A stretch of DNA of 64,000 nt from UBA1444 sp964521625 (lineage in GTDB: Bacteria > Bacillota > Negativicutes > UBA1444). The position numbers were made by a program, and so were the translations under genes. The stretch spans positions 1 to 64,000 of the forward strand of contig CAZFSM010000013.1 of the NCBI GenBank assembly GCA_964521625.1, given 5' to 3'. The notes under the pieces are model-generated. The model was not told where the DNA came from, ran no database searches, and saw nothing but the letters and a program-made list of their open reading frames with translations. Positions 24,687 to 34,029 of this stretch are shown here, piece by piece. How positions within the stretch are numbered: the first letter of the stretch is position 1; the number at the start of each line of letters is the position of its first letter.

Positions 24687-25856
24687 TTATTTGAAGTCGG
24701 ACAAGTGAAAATTCATCAAAATGAGCACATTCAGGAGTCCATGCAGCAAGACCGGGCCAAACAGGCTTTTGCCGGCGACAAAGGCCAGGCCGTAAAGCAG
24801 GCTGGCCAAGAGAGCCAGGAAAATCAGGGTTGCACCGCGAAACAAATGGGCCAGGGCAAATAACAAAGAAGTCAGGACTACTGCGCCAAGACGCGGGTGC
24901 TGTTTCCACCAGCCAGTCCGTTGTCTTTGAGCCAACAGCCCGACAATCAACGTCAACACGCCGCAGCGAAAAATGATTTCTTCGGAAATCCCGACCACCA
25001 GCAACCAGGTGAACAGGGAATCATAAATAACAAACCAACCGGAACGCCACAGACCGCCTGTATAGGTGATTGTGCCGGCAACTAATGTGACCAGCAGGAA
25101 TAGCAGCAGCCCACTTGCCATCAGCAACAGGATGAAGCCGGCTTCCTTCAGAGACCGGGGGACAAATGAAAAACAAAAAGTTTGCCGGCCCAGGCCGGTT
25201 CCATAAACCATCACGCTGACCGCAACCGGAGTTGTAAAACACCACAGCACAGGCAACTGCTCCTGCAACAAGAAGAAAGGCATCGTAGCAAGCAGTACGC
25301 AGCCGAGCTCACGCAGGCCAAAGGAGGATTCCTCCGGGTGATTGCCGCTGCGTCGTAGCGCCAGACTGTCCGCCAGTGTCAGGCCGCCCCAAAAACTGAC
25401 CGATAAGATAACAGCAGCAAAAAACAGAAATAATGGCAGCGGCAACTGAGACCAGGGTTCTCCGACCATTGCCAGCGCGTGGCTGCTTAGCTGCGGCAAA
25501 CCAAGCCCCCAGACCAGGGACAAAAAAGCTCCCACATGGAGAGCGGGCAGCGCGGCCAGCCAGGGCCGCCATTTTTTTGTCAGCAGTTTGGGCAGCCAGC
25601 GCGCGCCAAGCGGAGTCGCCAACCAAAACACACTGCTGAAAGCAACTGCGATGAAGGCGGAAAGTAACAGGATATATGGCCAGGGCTGGCCGGCGATCGC
25701 ATTTTTTCCGTACAAGGAATCAAGCACTTTATAAATAAATGTCAACGGCAGCACCAGCGTGGCCAGGGCGGTTTCGCCTCGACCGGAAAAAGGCGGCGTC
25801 GCTGTCTCGATGTGCAGCATCAGTTCCTGGGCCAAGGTCTTCAGCGGCTTATTCAT
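24687..25856 (-). CDS. CPBP family intramembrane metalloprotease
   Basis: A 389-residue protein with about nine hydrophobic helices and the CPBP (CAAX protease / Abi) motifs: EEIIFR near residue 290, FALAH near 335 and HGLLN near 373. Glu and His of these motifs bind the catalytic metal in the family. The start ATG at 25856 overlaps the stop of the upstream GT9 gene by eight bases. Its role within a glycosyltransferase operon is unknown; members act in prenyl-protein processing or bacteriocin immunity, neither of which is indicated here. Confidence 0.85.
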   Translation of the reverse strand: MNKPLKTLAQELMLHIETATPPFSGRGETALATLVLPLTFIYKVLDSLYGKNAIAGQPWPYILLLSAFIAVAFSSVFWLATPLGARWLPKLLTKKWRPWLAALPALHVGAFLSLVWGLGLPQLSSHALAMVGEPWSQLPLPLFLFFAAVILSVSFWGGLTLADSLALRRSGNHPEESSFGLRELGCVLLATMPFFLLQEQLPVLWCFTTPVAVSVMVYGTGLGRQTFCFSFVPRSLKEAGFILLLMASGLLLFLLVTLVAGTITYTGGLWRSGWFVIYDSLFTWLLVVGISEEIIFRCGVLTLIVGLLAQRQRTGWWKQHPRLGAVVLTSLLFALAHLFRGATLIFLALLASLLYGLAFVAGKSLFGPVLLHGLLNVLILMNFHLSDFK

Positions 25857-26925
25857 GAGCACTCTCGCTGTTTTCAGCGGACAATAGCCGCAGCGTTTCA
25901 GCAACGATCACAGGGATGGTCGCGGCGGGGGTTCCCCGCCGGATCAGGGCATGCGGTACTTGCCAGGGGGCCCACTGGGTTGAGCAGTGCAAAAACGTCG
26001 ACGACTCATACATGGCTACGACAGGGCGATTGACGGCAACTGCCAGATGCAGCGAGCCGGTATCGGGCGTTATGATGACGTCGCACAAGGAGGCGAAGGC
26101 AGCCCAGCGGGGAATCGACAACGGGCCGGGCAGGATGATGTCCGGATCGGGCTGCAGCCCGATCGCTTGCGTCACTGCGGTTGCCAGCGCGCCATCGCCC
26201 GGGCCGAAGGTAAGCAGCAGTCTGGCTTGTGGGAAATTAGCGGCAGTGCAGCTGGACAATACGCTGCGGACCATAGCCATAAAATCAGTGGCGGTCCAGC
26301 CCTGAGACAACCACTTGCCCGCGCCGTGGATGCCGATGAGCGTCAAGGGATGTTGCCCCAGTTGCTGCTGGGCCCAGGCGACGTCACTGGGGTTCAGGGG
26401 GATTTCCAGCGGACCCGGTTCAGTTTTGGTCAGGCCCAGGGCAGCGGCAATCTCTGCCAACTGCATTACTTCATGCGGCGCCGGCTGTTTTTCGGCCAAC
26501 AGTTCGTCTACCGACATCACCACCGGATGAGTTAGCCAAAGCGGGCTGAGCAGCCGTGCCACCGCCCGACGCGAATAGATGATCCCGGTGCGAACCGGCG
26601 CGCCGGACAGCCAGCCCAGGATATAGGATGGCGTACGCGGCGACAAGGTCAGGCACAGGTCCCACTGCTCGCGCCCCAGTTCACGGGCAAACCGCCACTT
26701 TTGCAGCAGCGGCCACTGTGGATCAAACAGACGGATTTCATCGATGCCGTCCCACCCCGTCAAGGCGCCGCTATTGGCCGGCGAAGCGACCAAAGTAAAA
26801 CGGCGGCCAGGTAAAGCCTGCCGCAGGGTTCGGATCAGCGGGGTCGACAATAACAGGTCTCCCAGATGATCAGTACGTAAGATTAAAACATTCCGGACCT
26901 GGGAAAAATCTACCGTAGTTTTCAC
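25849..26925 (-). CDS. Family 9 glycosyltransferase (heptosyltransferase)
   Basis: A GT-B enzyme of 358 residues that probably adds heptose to the LPS core. N-terminal VLILRTDHLGDLLLSTPLIR is the heptosyltransferase acceptor-side motif with Asp in the HLGD. A central IHGAGKW near residue 200 and C-terminal VIITPDTGSLHLAVAVNRPVVAM near 290 form the ADP-heptose site. It overlaps the upstream GT2 gene by ATGA. ADP-heptose made by genes at 15109-20766 is the expected donor. Which heptose it adds cannot be told. Confidence 0.88.
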   Translation of the reverse strand: MKTTVDFSQVRNVLILRTDHLGDLLLSTPLIRTLRQALPGRRFTLVASPANSGALTGWDGIDEIRLFDPQWPLLQKWRFARELGREQWDLCLTLSPRTPSYILGWLSGAPVRTGIIYSRRAVARLLSPLWLTHPVVMSVDELLAEKQPAPHEVMQLAEIAAALGLTKTEPGPLEIPLNPSDVAWAQQQLGQHPLTLIGIHGAGKWLSQGWTATDFMAMVRSVLSSCTAANFPQARLLLTFGPGDGALATAVTQAIGLQPDPDIILPGPLSIPRWAAFASLCDVIITPDTGSLHLAVAVNRPVVAMYESSTFLHCSTQWAPWQVPHALIRRGTPAATIPVIVAETLRLLSAENSESAHE

Positions 26926-27812
26926 GGGTCAATGCCCCGATAACCGCAGAGGTAATAATATTGCAGCGTTAATTCACGGCCAAAGCCGGTCTGGATCGAT
27001 TTGGAGCGCAACTGGTTACGCCAGCCGCCGACGCTGGAAATCAGTGCGTGCAAGGCCAGTGTGACCGGATTGACACCGAGGCGCAGCAAAATGAGCCAAT
27101 CCTGATGCTTGTTGTAAAACCGTTTGGTGGCCACGCCCGAATGACGCATCTTGTCACAGCGTTCAGCAAACGGCACAGGGTGCCAGTGGTAATTGACCGC
27201 CTGTGCATTGTAGCGGATCGGGTAGCCGGCTTTCTGCAAGCGGTAGCCAAGTTCCAGATCCTCATGGCCGTACACCGTGAAATTTTCATCGAACAGACCG
27301 ACGTCCAGCAGCGCCTGACGTGGCGCCGAGGCGTTGCCGGTGAGAAAAAACAGCCAGGACATTTCCTTGTCGCTTCGCCCGTGCATGTGGCGTCCCTTGT
27401 CATAGGGATTATCGCGGACTGCTTCATATTCGGCGACCGTATCCACCTGCACTTCCAGACCCACCACCGCAGAGTGGGGGCGGGCGCGGTGCAGCCGCAG
27501 ATGTTCGGCCAATAAATCCGGCGACGGAATGATATCGGCATCCGTAAATAAAACAAACTCGCCGGTTGCCTCGCGGATGCCGGCATTGCGGGCGCCGCTG
27601 CGGCCCCGGTTTTCCGCCGGGCGGATATGCCGCAGATTGGGAATCGCCAGCTCGGCTACGAGTTCGTTCGTGCCATCGGTTGAGCCGGAATCGCAGAGCA
27701 GCAGTTCGTACTGCTCTGCCGGCAAAGTTTGCCCAGCCAGTAGCGGCAACACGACAGCCAGGGTTTCCCGGCGATTAAATGTGGGGATGACAACGCTGAT
27801 GATGGGGGTCAT
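26922..27812 (-). CDS. Family 2 glycosyltransferase
   Basis: A GT-A enzyme of 296 residues. ISVVIPTFNRRETL at the N-terminus, the CDSGSTDGT segment near residue 40, FTDADI near 91 (metal-binding DxD) and GHEDLELGYRL near 185 are GT2 features. It is coupled by ATGA on both sides to GT9 genes. It resembles the product of the first gene in this operon (28816-29727) in plan. Donor unknown; core oligosaccharide assembly is inferred. Confidence 0.88.
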   Translation of the reverse strand: MTPIISVVIPTFNRRETLAVVLPLLAGQTLPAEQYELLLCDSGSTDGTNELVAELAIPNLRHIRPAENRGRSGARNAGIREATGEFVLFTDADIIPSPDLLAEHLRLHRARPHSAVVGLEVQVDTVAEYEAVRDNPYDKGRHMHGRSDKEMSWLFFLTGNASAPRQALLDVGLFDENFTVYGHEDLELGYRLQKAGYPIRYNAQAVNYHWHPVPFAERCDKMRHSGVATKRFYNKHQDWLILLRLGVNPVTLALHALISSVGGWRNQLRSKSIQTGFGRELTLQYYYLCGYRGIDP

Positions 27813-28819
27813 AATAAAGCCTCCAACGCAGTATGAATCTCTGTCAAAAAAATGTCCGCCTTGTCCATTGCAGGCCGGCGGATAATCCGGTGCGGCACTT
27901 GCCAGGGGGACCAGCGGGAAGACGCATGGGTAAAATTCATCGCCGGAAAAATATCAACGACCGGTGTAGCGACTGATGCAGCCAGATGGACGGCTCCCGT
28001 ATCCATCGAAACCAGTGCCCGGCAGTGTCGCAGTAGAGCTGCCCATTGGGAAAAAGAGAGTCCGTTTAACAGACGAAAACGGCCCGGCGGCAGTACAGCG
28101 GCCGCATCGGCAAAATAACGCTCTTCACCCGGACCGGCTGTGACGTATAGGAAGGCGTCGGGAAAACGCTCCAGGATGGAACGGGCAACCGATACGCAGG
28201 AGTCAGCCGGCCAGCCTTCGCTGGTCCATTTGGCTGACAGGTGCAGTGCCAGCGGCAGGGATGTTTCCTGGGTGAGCGCACTCGCCCACGCGTCATCAGA
28301 CGTCGGCAGCGCGAGGTGCATAGGGGCCTGCGCCATCTGGCAGCCGGCCAGTGCGGCAAGGGCCGCATAGCGCTGGACCTCATGAATCGATGCCAGCGAC
28401 GGATCGTTCGGAGTTTGCAGCCAGTGCGTCAGGGTCAGCCGCCGCAATAGCGCTTTCGGCGGCTGGGTCCAGCCAGGGTCGAAACCCAGGCGCAGCGGTG
28501 CTCCGGACATGCGTGTCCAAAGAGAGGGCCATAATTTTTCGTTCAGGCAAAAAACCAGATCAAAAGCGTGGGCACGGATGGTTTGGCCCAGATTCCATTT
28601 TTCCGTCCGCGACAGAGAGGTTAGCTCATGCACCCACAGTTCTCTTATCCGGGAATCTCCGGTAAACACCGCGGCGCCTCGCGGTGAAGCGAGGTAGGTT
28701 ATTGCGCAGTCTGGCCAGTGTTTTTTCAGGCCATCAAGCAGCGGCAGGGTCAACAGCGTATCGCCCAGGCCATCGAGTCGGATGATCAGGATTTTTGGCG
28801 AATTTGTCCGAGCAATCAT
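27809..28819 (-). CDS. Family 9 glycosyltransferase (heptosyltransferase)
   Basis: A second GT9 enzyme, 336 residues, with ILIIRLDGLGDTLLTLPLLD at the N-terminus, a central LSAKWTSEGW near residue 190 and C-terminal ALVSMDTGAVHLAASVATPVVDIF near 275. It shares the GLGD and DTG-HLA motifs with the GT9 at 25849-26925 and is likely to act on a different core position. ATGA overlaps couple it to the GT2 genes before and after. Confidence 0.88.
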   Translation of the reverse strand: MIARTNSPKILIIRLDGLGDTLLTLPLLDGLKKHWPDCAITYLASPRGAAVFTGDSRIRELWVHELTSLSRTEKWNLGQTIRAHAFDLVFCLNEKLWPSLWTRMSGAPLRLGFDPGWTQPPKALLRRLTLTHWLQTPNDPSLASIHEVQRYAALAALAGCQMAQAPMHLALPTSDDAWASALTQETSLPLALHLSAKWTSEGWPADSCVSVARSILERFPDAFLYVTAGPGEERYFADAAAVLPPGRFRLLNGLSFSQWAALLRHCRALVSMDTGAVHLAASVATPVVDIFPAMNFTHASSRWSPWQVPHRIIRRPAMDKADIFLTEIHTALEALL

Positions 28820-29727
28820 GTGGTTCGCGGCGGTCGGCTAGTATCTCCCTTGCGCACCGCGTCAAAAAACTCAAAACTACACAGAATGCGGGCACACCAA
28901 AACGCCCAGCCAGCCAGCGGCCCCTCCGGCGCATTGTCCACACCGCTCTGGAAAACAGAACGAAAAGGTCGCAACAACAAGTCCAGCGCCATGCGCGGCC
29001 AGGTAATCCCCGTGGCCATATGCGCATTGATCTGCGGGCGCTTCTTGATATAAACCAGCGCGCTGCGCCCGCTGGAAGCAGCCTGCCGCAGCATTCCCGG
29101 CAGATCTTTCTTTTGTTTGGGCGGTTTGAAATGCGACACGATCGCCTTGTCCGTTGTCTTGCGCTCCAGGCCCAATTTTTTTAGCCGCCAGCCAAGCTCC
29201 AGGTCTTCCCAGCCATATTCGAGGAAATCTTCATCGAACAGGCCGACTTCCTCCACATACTTTTTCCGGACCGAAACATTGCTGGTCCAGAAAAACGAGC
29301 GGGAGTAATCCGCCATCACATACTTGCGCGGTCCTTGCGGATCAAGTTCTTCGATATGATTGACCCAACCCAGTACCACACAGCGGGGATGCTGTTCATG
29401 GACCGACAGATGTTCGCGCAGCAGTCCGGGATCAGCAAAAGTATCGTCATCCATGAACAGGATCACTTCGCCTTCGCAGTTTCGGATGCCCAGGTTGCGG
29501 GCGCGGGACAGCCCATCATTCGTTTTGGTCAGCACTTTTAACTGGCAGGGAGAGGTTTTGGCCAATTCACGGGCCATCGCCAGCGAGTCGTCGGTGCTGC
29601 CGTCATCGACAAACACGATTTCATATTCATCTTTGGGCAGATCCTGGGCAATTAGCGCTGCCAAAGATCGTTTGAGCAGATGCCAGCGGTTGTAGCTGCA
29701 GATTTGAACACTGATACGAATAGACAT
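28816..29727 (-). CDS. Family 2 glycosyltransferase
   Basis: First gene of the leftward operon, 303 residues. ISVQICSYNRWHLL opens the GT-A domain, with FVDDGSTDDSLAMA near residue 35, FMDDDTF near 90 and YGWEDLELGWRLKKLG near 175. The ATG at 29727 has GGAGGTG upstream; a start at 29766 would lack a ribosome site. A promoter lies at 29770-29798. Substrates are unknown. Confidence 0.88.
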   Translation of the reverse strand: MSIRISVQICSYNRWHLLKRSLAALIAQDLPKDEYEIVFVDDGSTDDSLAMARELAKTSPCQLKVLTKTNDGLSRARNLGIRNCEGEVILFMDDDTFADPGLLREHLSVHEQHPRCVVLGWVNHIEELDPQGPRKYVMADYSRSFFWTSNVSVRKKYVEEVGLFDEDFLEYGWEDLELGWRLKKLGLERKTTDKAIVSHFKPPKQKKDLPGMLRQAASSGRSALVYIKKRPQINAHMATGITWPRMALDLLLRPFRSVFQSGVDNAPEGPLAGWAFWCARILCSFEFFDAVRKGDTSRPPRTT

Positions 29728-29769
29728 CCAACACCTCCATGGGTTATCAACGAAAAATGGTTTCATACA

Positions 29770-29798
29770 ATACTATCAAACAGTGAGAAACTTGCCAA
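29770..29798 (-). promoter_or_regulatory. Promoter of the leftward glycosyltransferase operon
   Basis: On the minus strand, TTGGCA (plus bases 29793-29798), a 17-base spacer and TAGTAT (plus bases 29770-29775) form a good sigma-A promoter. Its -35 box shares five bases with the -35 box of the rightward promoter at 29792-29820. Confidence 0.65.
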
Positions 29799-29820
29799 GC
29801 ATAATGAAAAAGCATAAAAT
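29792..29820 (+). promoter_or_regulatory. Promoter of the GT8 gene
   Basis: TTGCCA (29792-29797), a 17-base spacer and TAAAAT (29815-29820) form a sigma-A promoter about 40 bases before the GT8 start. The -35 box overlaps that of the divergent operon promoter. Confidence 0.65.
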
Positions 29821-29858
29821 ACGAAATGAGTTTGAACTGAATGGAGAGGGTGAGGACT

Positions 29859-30863
29859 ATGGGATTGAGCCCGTTTACCGTGACTGATATAGTAAAACGA
29901 CAAGAGATAATGAGCCCGCATGGACAGACTATTTTGCTTCCATCCATTGATCTTCACGCGGGGATGGGAATCGACGCCAGATTTGCACGTTATGCAGGCG
30001 TATTGATGACTTCTGTTGCCAGGACAAATCCGGATCTGCATGTGTGTTATCATATTTTGACAGATGCAATCAATCCTGAGGACGAGCAGCGATTTAGATC
30101 CTTTGTGTCGCAGACAAAATCAACCGTTATTATTTATTATATTGATAATAGCTTTTTGCTTAAACTCGGCGCTTCTGCCCATTACTCAACCGCTGCCTAT
30201 TACCGACTGCTGATCCCGATTCTTTTATCAGGGACAGTGGAGAAAGTGCTATATCTGGATGCAGATATCAGTTGCCTGAACCGTATCGACAACTTGGCGC
30301 AAATTGATATGCAAGCGAAAGTAGCCGCCGCTGTTTCCGATGTGGGCAGAGTGGTGGAAGAAAAGACGCGGGAACTGGCGCTGGCGGAAAAAAAATATTT
30401 CAATTCGGGTGTTATGCTAATTGACGTAGCACGATGGATCGACGAAAAAATAACCGAGAAAACACTGGCAAAGTTGAGTGACAACATCGGCAAGTTTTCT
30501 TTGATTGATCAAGATGCACTGAATTTGGTCCTTGACGGCAACTGGGTCGAACTCGATCCGATCTGGAATGCGATTTATGATTTGGGGCAAATGAAACACG
30601 CGATTCCGGCGGAGACGATTTTTCTGCATTACACAGGGGCTGTAAAACCCTGGAAGGTAACGGGCAGACATTTTCTGAGTCGCCACTATCGAGAATATGA
30701 AGCTTCATCTTTATGGGCGGGAAGTCCATTGCTCGATCCTGCCGGATATAAAGAAATGGAAATCTACGCGCGGTTATCCCTGCGTGATGGAGATATAGGG
30801 ACTGGGATAAAATGGTATGGCAAGTATCTGGTGGAAAAAATGGTTTGCAAAAAACATAAATGA
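29859..30863 (+). CDS. Family 8 glycosyltransferase (LPS galactosyl/glucosyltransferase-like)
   Basis: A retaining GT-A enzyme like WaaO/WaaJ of enteric core synthesis. It has a YLDADIS segment (metal-binding DxD) near residue 130, KKYFNSGVMLIDV near 178, LIDQDALN near 215 and a C-terminal FLHYTGAVKPW near 255, all GT8 hallmarks. Length is about 334 residues. The ATG at 29859 follows GGTGAGG closely; ATG at 29841 is possible but lacks a ribosome site. It stands alone between two leftward units. UDP-glucose or UDP-galactose is the likely donor. Confidence 0.87.
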   Translation: MGLSPFTVTDIVKRQEIMSPHGQTILLPSIDLHAGMGIDARFARYAGVLMTSVARTNPDLHVCYHILTDAINPEDEQRFRSFVSQTKSTVIIYYIDNSFLLKLGASAHYSTAAYYRLLIPILLSGTVEKVLYLDADISCLNRIDNLAQIDMQAKVAAAVSDVGRVVEEKTRELALAEKKYFNSGVMLIDVARWIDEKITEKTLAKLSDNIGKFSLIDQDALNLVLDGNWVELDPIWNAIYDLGQMKHAIPAETIFLHYTGAVKPWKVTGRHFLSRHYREYEASSLWAGSPLLDPAGYKEMEIYARLSLRDGDIGTGIKWYGKYLVEKMVCKKHK

Positions 30864-30880
30864 TACAATTTTAAATAGTA

Positions 30881-32077
30881 CTATGTGGAGCCGGATTCAC
30901 GGGATAACAATGTTGAGTTCTGCCATGCAAGGCCGACCAATAGCCAATATAGGCGCATGAGCGCAAAATCGTTGATGTTATATTCGGTTTGTCCTAATAG
31001 CAATAGCCCCAAGGTAGCGTAAATGGTGGCAAGACAGAGCAGGTTTTCTGAGTTTGTCTTATATTGACGCCAGCAATAATATAATATATTACCGAACATG
31101 GCTATAAATGCAGTCAGGCCAACAATTCCAGTCTCGGCCAGTAGATGGAAAAAAACATTATGCGCGTTTGACGGGCGGCGTTCTATGGCCTTGGGCGGCA
31201 AATAACGATCATAGTCCGGAATGGAAGTATAGTTGTCAATACCAACCCCCAATATGGGGTAATCAAGAAATACTGCAGTTGCCATTTGCCACTTGTATAG
31301 ACGTTCTGAATCCGGGTTGGTCATTGAGTAGTTGGACGGCTTGGTAATTCTGACAAGGCGGACTCGATGTTCTTCCAGTTGCGGGGTAACGGCAAAAAAC
31401 AGACAGATAATCAAAAAGCTGCCAACCAGCCCGGCGAGAGTTTTTCGATATGATCGCAGATGAATGACTGCAAAGAGAGGCAGGAGCACTATCAGTGCAA
31501 GCCAGGCGCTACGCGTACCATTTAACACCAGTACAACACAGCTGGCAATCACCAATAGCTGCGCCCACCATTTAATCTTAGTAACATAGACGGACTTTTT
31601 AGTGGTTAAAACAAGAAACAGGAGAATGAATAAAACTAATAGACTGGCAAATCCCTGTGGCGGCTGATTGGCAATGAAGCCGGATGCACGCTCGTGTCCC
31701 GATAAACCTTGATATAGGGCAAAGAGGGTGCTGACGAAAAACGAAGCGGCCAAAGCATATAATAGGGTGCGGATCTGTGTTTGACTGCGAATGAAAAATA
31801 GAGTTAAAAAGAGGGGCATCATATCGAAAAAAAAGCCCCAGGTTCTGTTGACGGCAAGCAGTGGTTTATAGGCGAAAATGATGGATAATGCACAAGCCAA
31901 CAGGAAGAGGCCATTAAAACGGAGAATGCTGGTATCGAAACCAAGGCTGGGCTTGTTTCGATATAGACTGACCGCCGCAAGGATAAACCCTGCAGACATG
32001 GCGATGTCGATCACGACAACCGATATTGTTGAAAAGAAAGCATATATTAGTAGCAGAAAGTAAATTGAACGATCCAA
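30881..32077 (-). CDS. O-antigen ligase family membrane protein
   Basis: A polytopic membrane protein of 398 residues with about 11 helices. The Wzy_C / WaaL region includes VLNGTRSAWLAL near residue 190 and, after a periplasmic loop (about 235-310), SNAHNVFFHLLAETGIVGL near 310, where the His is conserved in O-antigen ligases. WaaL transfers undecaprenyl-linked glycan onto lipid A-core in the periplasm; a Wzy polymerase is the alternative. The start is a TTG with TAGGAG upstream. The promoter region shares 111 bases with the divergent GT17 gene; a TATAAT on this strand lies at plus bases 32115-32120. Confidence 0.84.
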   Translation of the reverse strand: MDRSIYFLLLIYAFFSTISVVVIDIAMSAGFILAAVSLYRNKPSLGFDTSILRFNGLFLLACALSIIFAYKPLLAVNRTWGFFFDMMPLFLTLFFIRSQTQIRTLLYALAASFFVSTLFALYQGLSGHERASGFIANQPPQGFASLLVLFILLFLVLTTKKSVYVTKIKWWAQLLVIASCVVLVLNGTRSAWLALIVLLPLFAVIHLRSYRKTLAGLVGSFLIICLFFAVTPQLEEHRVRLVRITKPSNYSMTNPDSERLYKWQMATAVFLDYPILGVGIDNYTSIPDYDRYLPPKAIERRPSNAHNVFFHLLAETGIVGLTAFIAMFGNILYYCWRQYKTNSENLLCLATIYATLGLLLLGQTEYNINDFALMRLYWLLVGLAWQNSTLLSRESGST

Positions 32078-32099
32078 CGCAGCATCTCCTAAGCGATAT

Positions 32100-32129
32100 T
32101 TGGCAGGTGCTTAGATTATATGTTATAAT
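32100..32129 (+). promoter_or_regulatory. Promoter of the GT17-FlaA1 operon
   Basis: TTGGCA (32100-32105), an 18-base spacer and a consensus TATAAT (32124-32129) lie 60 bases before the GT17 start. A likely -10 for the divergent ligase gene (TATAAT on the minus strand, 32115-32120) falls in the spacer, so the two promoters interlock. Confidence 0.65.
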
Positions 32130-32188
32130 TTCACGTATTTCCAGACGTTATTTTATCATAACTATTCATTGCGCGGGAGGTTTTCCCA

Positions 32189-33088
32189 GTGATTTACGAT
32201 TGCTTTACTTTCTATAACGAATTTGAACTTCTGGAGTTGCGGTTGCGGACTTTATGGGATAGTGTCGATCGTTTCGTTGTCGTCGAAGCGGATAAAACGC
32301 ATTCGGGCCAGCCCAAAGAGTTTAACCTGGAGCAACAACGCGCCCGTTTTGCCGATTTCGAAGAGAAGTTGATCTATATTAAGGTAAGTGATATGCCCGC
32401 AGGCGAAGATGCCTGGTTGCGGGAGAATTTTCAACGCAACTGCATTTTACGTGGATTGGCGCAGAGCAAACCGGAAGACATCATTTTGATATCGGATATG
32501 GATGAAATCCCCCGGCCCGAAACTCTTCATGCTTTAATAAGCGGCCCCGAAGGTCGTGAACTACTTGATAAACATCCAGTCGCTTTTGCCCAACGCAATT
32601 ATTATTATTTTGTGAATTGCATTGAGCCCAGATTGTGGCATGGGACTGTGTGCATGAAACAACGAAACTTGCAGACGCCCCAGGAAGCAAGAAACAACCG
32701 GGAACGTATGCCGCGGATTCGTTATGGAGGCTGGCATTTCAGTTACCTGGGCGGGGTCCAGCGTGTCATTGAAAAGTTCAATGCATTTGCGCATCAAGAG
32801 GCAAACATACCGGAAAATACTGCCGAAAGCAAAGTGTCCGAGGCAATCAGCCAAGGGCTTTCGTCGTTGCAAATGGATAAAAATCCTGTCAAGTATCATT
32901 TTGTGAAACTGGATGAATCTTACCCGGCGACGATTCATGAAGCCGTAAAGAAATATCCGGTATTATATCAGGAATCCCAAGCTGCGGTTGACGGGCGCAC
33001 CGTTTATCCGCAAGAGTCAGACTGCCAGATTTACAATCGTCCCCGTTGGTACTGGTATTTGATGAAGAAAAAGTTCGGACTCGTATGA
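32189..33088 (+). CDS. Family 17 glycosyltransferase
   Basis: A 299-residue protein of the GT17 family, whose eukaryotic member is beta-1,4-mannosyl-glycoprotein N-acetylglucosaminyltransferase; bacterial members occur in surface-glycan loci. MIYDCFTFYNEFELLELRL, VVVEADKTHSGQPK near residue 32, DIILISDMDEIPRP near 95 and the GWHFSYLGG motif near 180 are typical. The GTG start has GGGAGG eight bases upstream. It overlaps the next gene by ATGA. The actual sugar is not known. Confidence 0.87.
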   Translation: MIYDCFTFYNEFELLELRLRTLWDSVDRFVVVEADKTHSGQPKEFNLEQQRARFADFEEKLIYIKVSDMPAGEDAWLRENFQRNCILRGLAQSKPEDIILISDMDEIPRPETLHALISGPEGRELLDKHPVAFAQRNYYYFVNCIEPRLWHGTVCMKQRNLQTPQEARNNRERMPRIRYGGWHFSYLGGVQRVIEKFNAFAHQEANIPENTAESKVSEAISQGLSSLQMDKNPVKYHFVKLDESYPATIHEAVKKYPVLYQESQAAVDGRTVYPQESDCQIYNRPRWYWYLMKKKFGLV

Positions 33089-34029
33089 TTGTTATCGCGC
33101 GCCGATCAGGGCGACTGGGAAATCGCCTGTTTTCATTCGCCCATTATATTGCGAATTCGCTGGAACATGGGAATTACACAATATTGTGCCCAGTATTGCA
33201 GGAGTACGCAAGTTTTTTTGCCTCATGGAACGCTGCTGCGCTTTGCAGTTTCCCGGCAAGTTCGCCCCTGCCCCGTTGTTTGCCAGGATTCTTGCGCAAG
33301 GCTGCAGCCACAATTGCCAACGGGACTGTTTACGGGGTAGCCAATCCGATACGCCGCGACCGTATTGCGATACTCAGTAGTCCATGGCATGAAACGATTG
33401 ATTTGCACCATCCCGAAAACTACCCATGGCAGACGAATGATTACCTGTCTTTTGTCAAACGAAAAATCGTACTGACCAACGGTTGGGTCTTTTGGGATCA
33501 CAAAAATTTTATTCGGCATGCGGAGTCTATCCGGCAGTATTTTCGCCTTGCTGACCCGTATGAGAAAAAAGTTCAAGAGCATGTGCATAAAGCCAGAGGC
33601 GAATCCGGTGTTTTAGTCGGTATCCATATCCGCCGTGGCGATTATAAAACCCATTGCGATGGCAAGTATTATTTTCAATGGGAAGATTATCGACAGCTAT
33701 TACAACGGATACAAGACCTGTTCGGCGAAAAAACGACCTTCCTGCTTTGCTCTGACGAAGCAGTCCCCGAGGAGCATTTTGGCTCTTTTTCGTATGCATT
33801 AGGGCCTGGCAGCGCTGTAGAAGATATGTACGCGCTGGCGCAGTGCGACTATATTATTGGGCCGCCGAGCTCTTTTTCGGGGTGGGCATCTTTTATGGGG
33901 AAAGCGCCATTATATTATATGGAAGACATTCGCCAGGCTGCCAGTCATTTGCAACGGTCTGATTTTATACCGATGACCAGTTTTGATTATCAAAACGAAG
34001 CGAACAATTACCGATGGGCGGGTGAATAG
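33085..34029 (+). CDS. Family 11-like glycosyltransferase (fucosyltransferase-like)
   Basis: A 314-residue protein resembling alpha-1,2-fucosyltransferases (GT11). Seen are GRLGNRLFSFAHY near residue 10, the donor-binding GIHIRRGDYK near 182, and C-terminal YIIGPPSSFSGWASFMG near 272, which parallels the GT11 SSFSWW motif. The ATG at 33085 overlaps the GT17 stop; an earlier start at 33046 would sit inside GT17. The donor could be GDP-fucose, although no GDP-fucose genes are in the window. Confidence 0.78.
   Translation: MIVIARRSGRLGNRLFSFAHYIANSLEHGNYTILCPVLQEYASFFASWNAAALCSFPASSPLPRCLPGFLRKAAATIANGTVYGVANPIRRDRIAILSSPWHETIDLHHPENYPWQTNDYLSFVKRKIVLTNGWVFWDHKNFIRHAESIRQYFRLADPYEKKVQEHVHKARGESGVLVGIHIRRGDYKTHCDGKYYFQWEDYRQLLQRIQDLFGEKTTFLLCSDEAVPEEHFGSFSYALGPGSAVEDMYALAQCDYIIGPPSSFSGWASFMGKAPLYYMEDIRQAASHLQRSDFIPMTSFDYQNEANNYRWAGE

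Noticed and set aside
30864..30880. Bidirectional terminator between the GT8 and O-antigen ligase genes
   Set aside because: The short AT-rich gap shows no stem with useful length.
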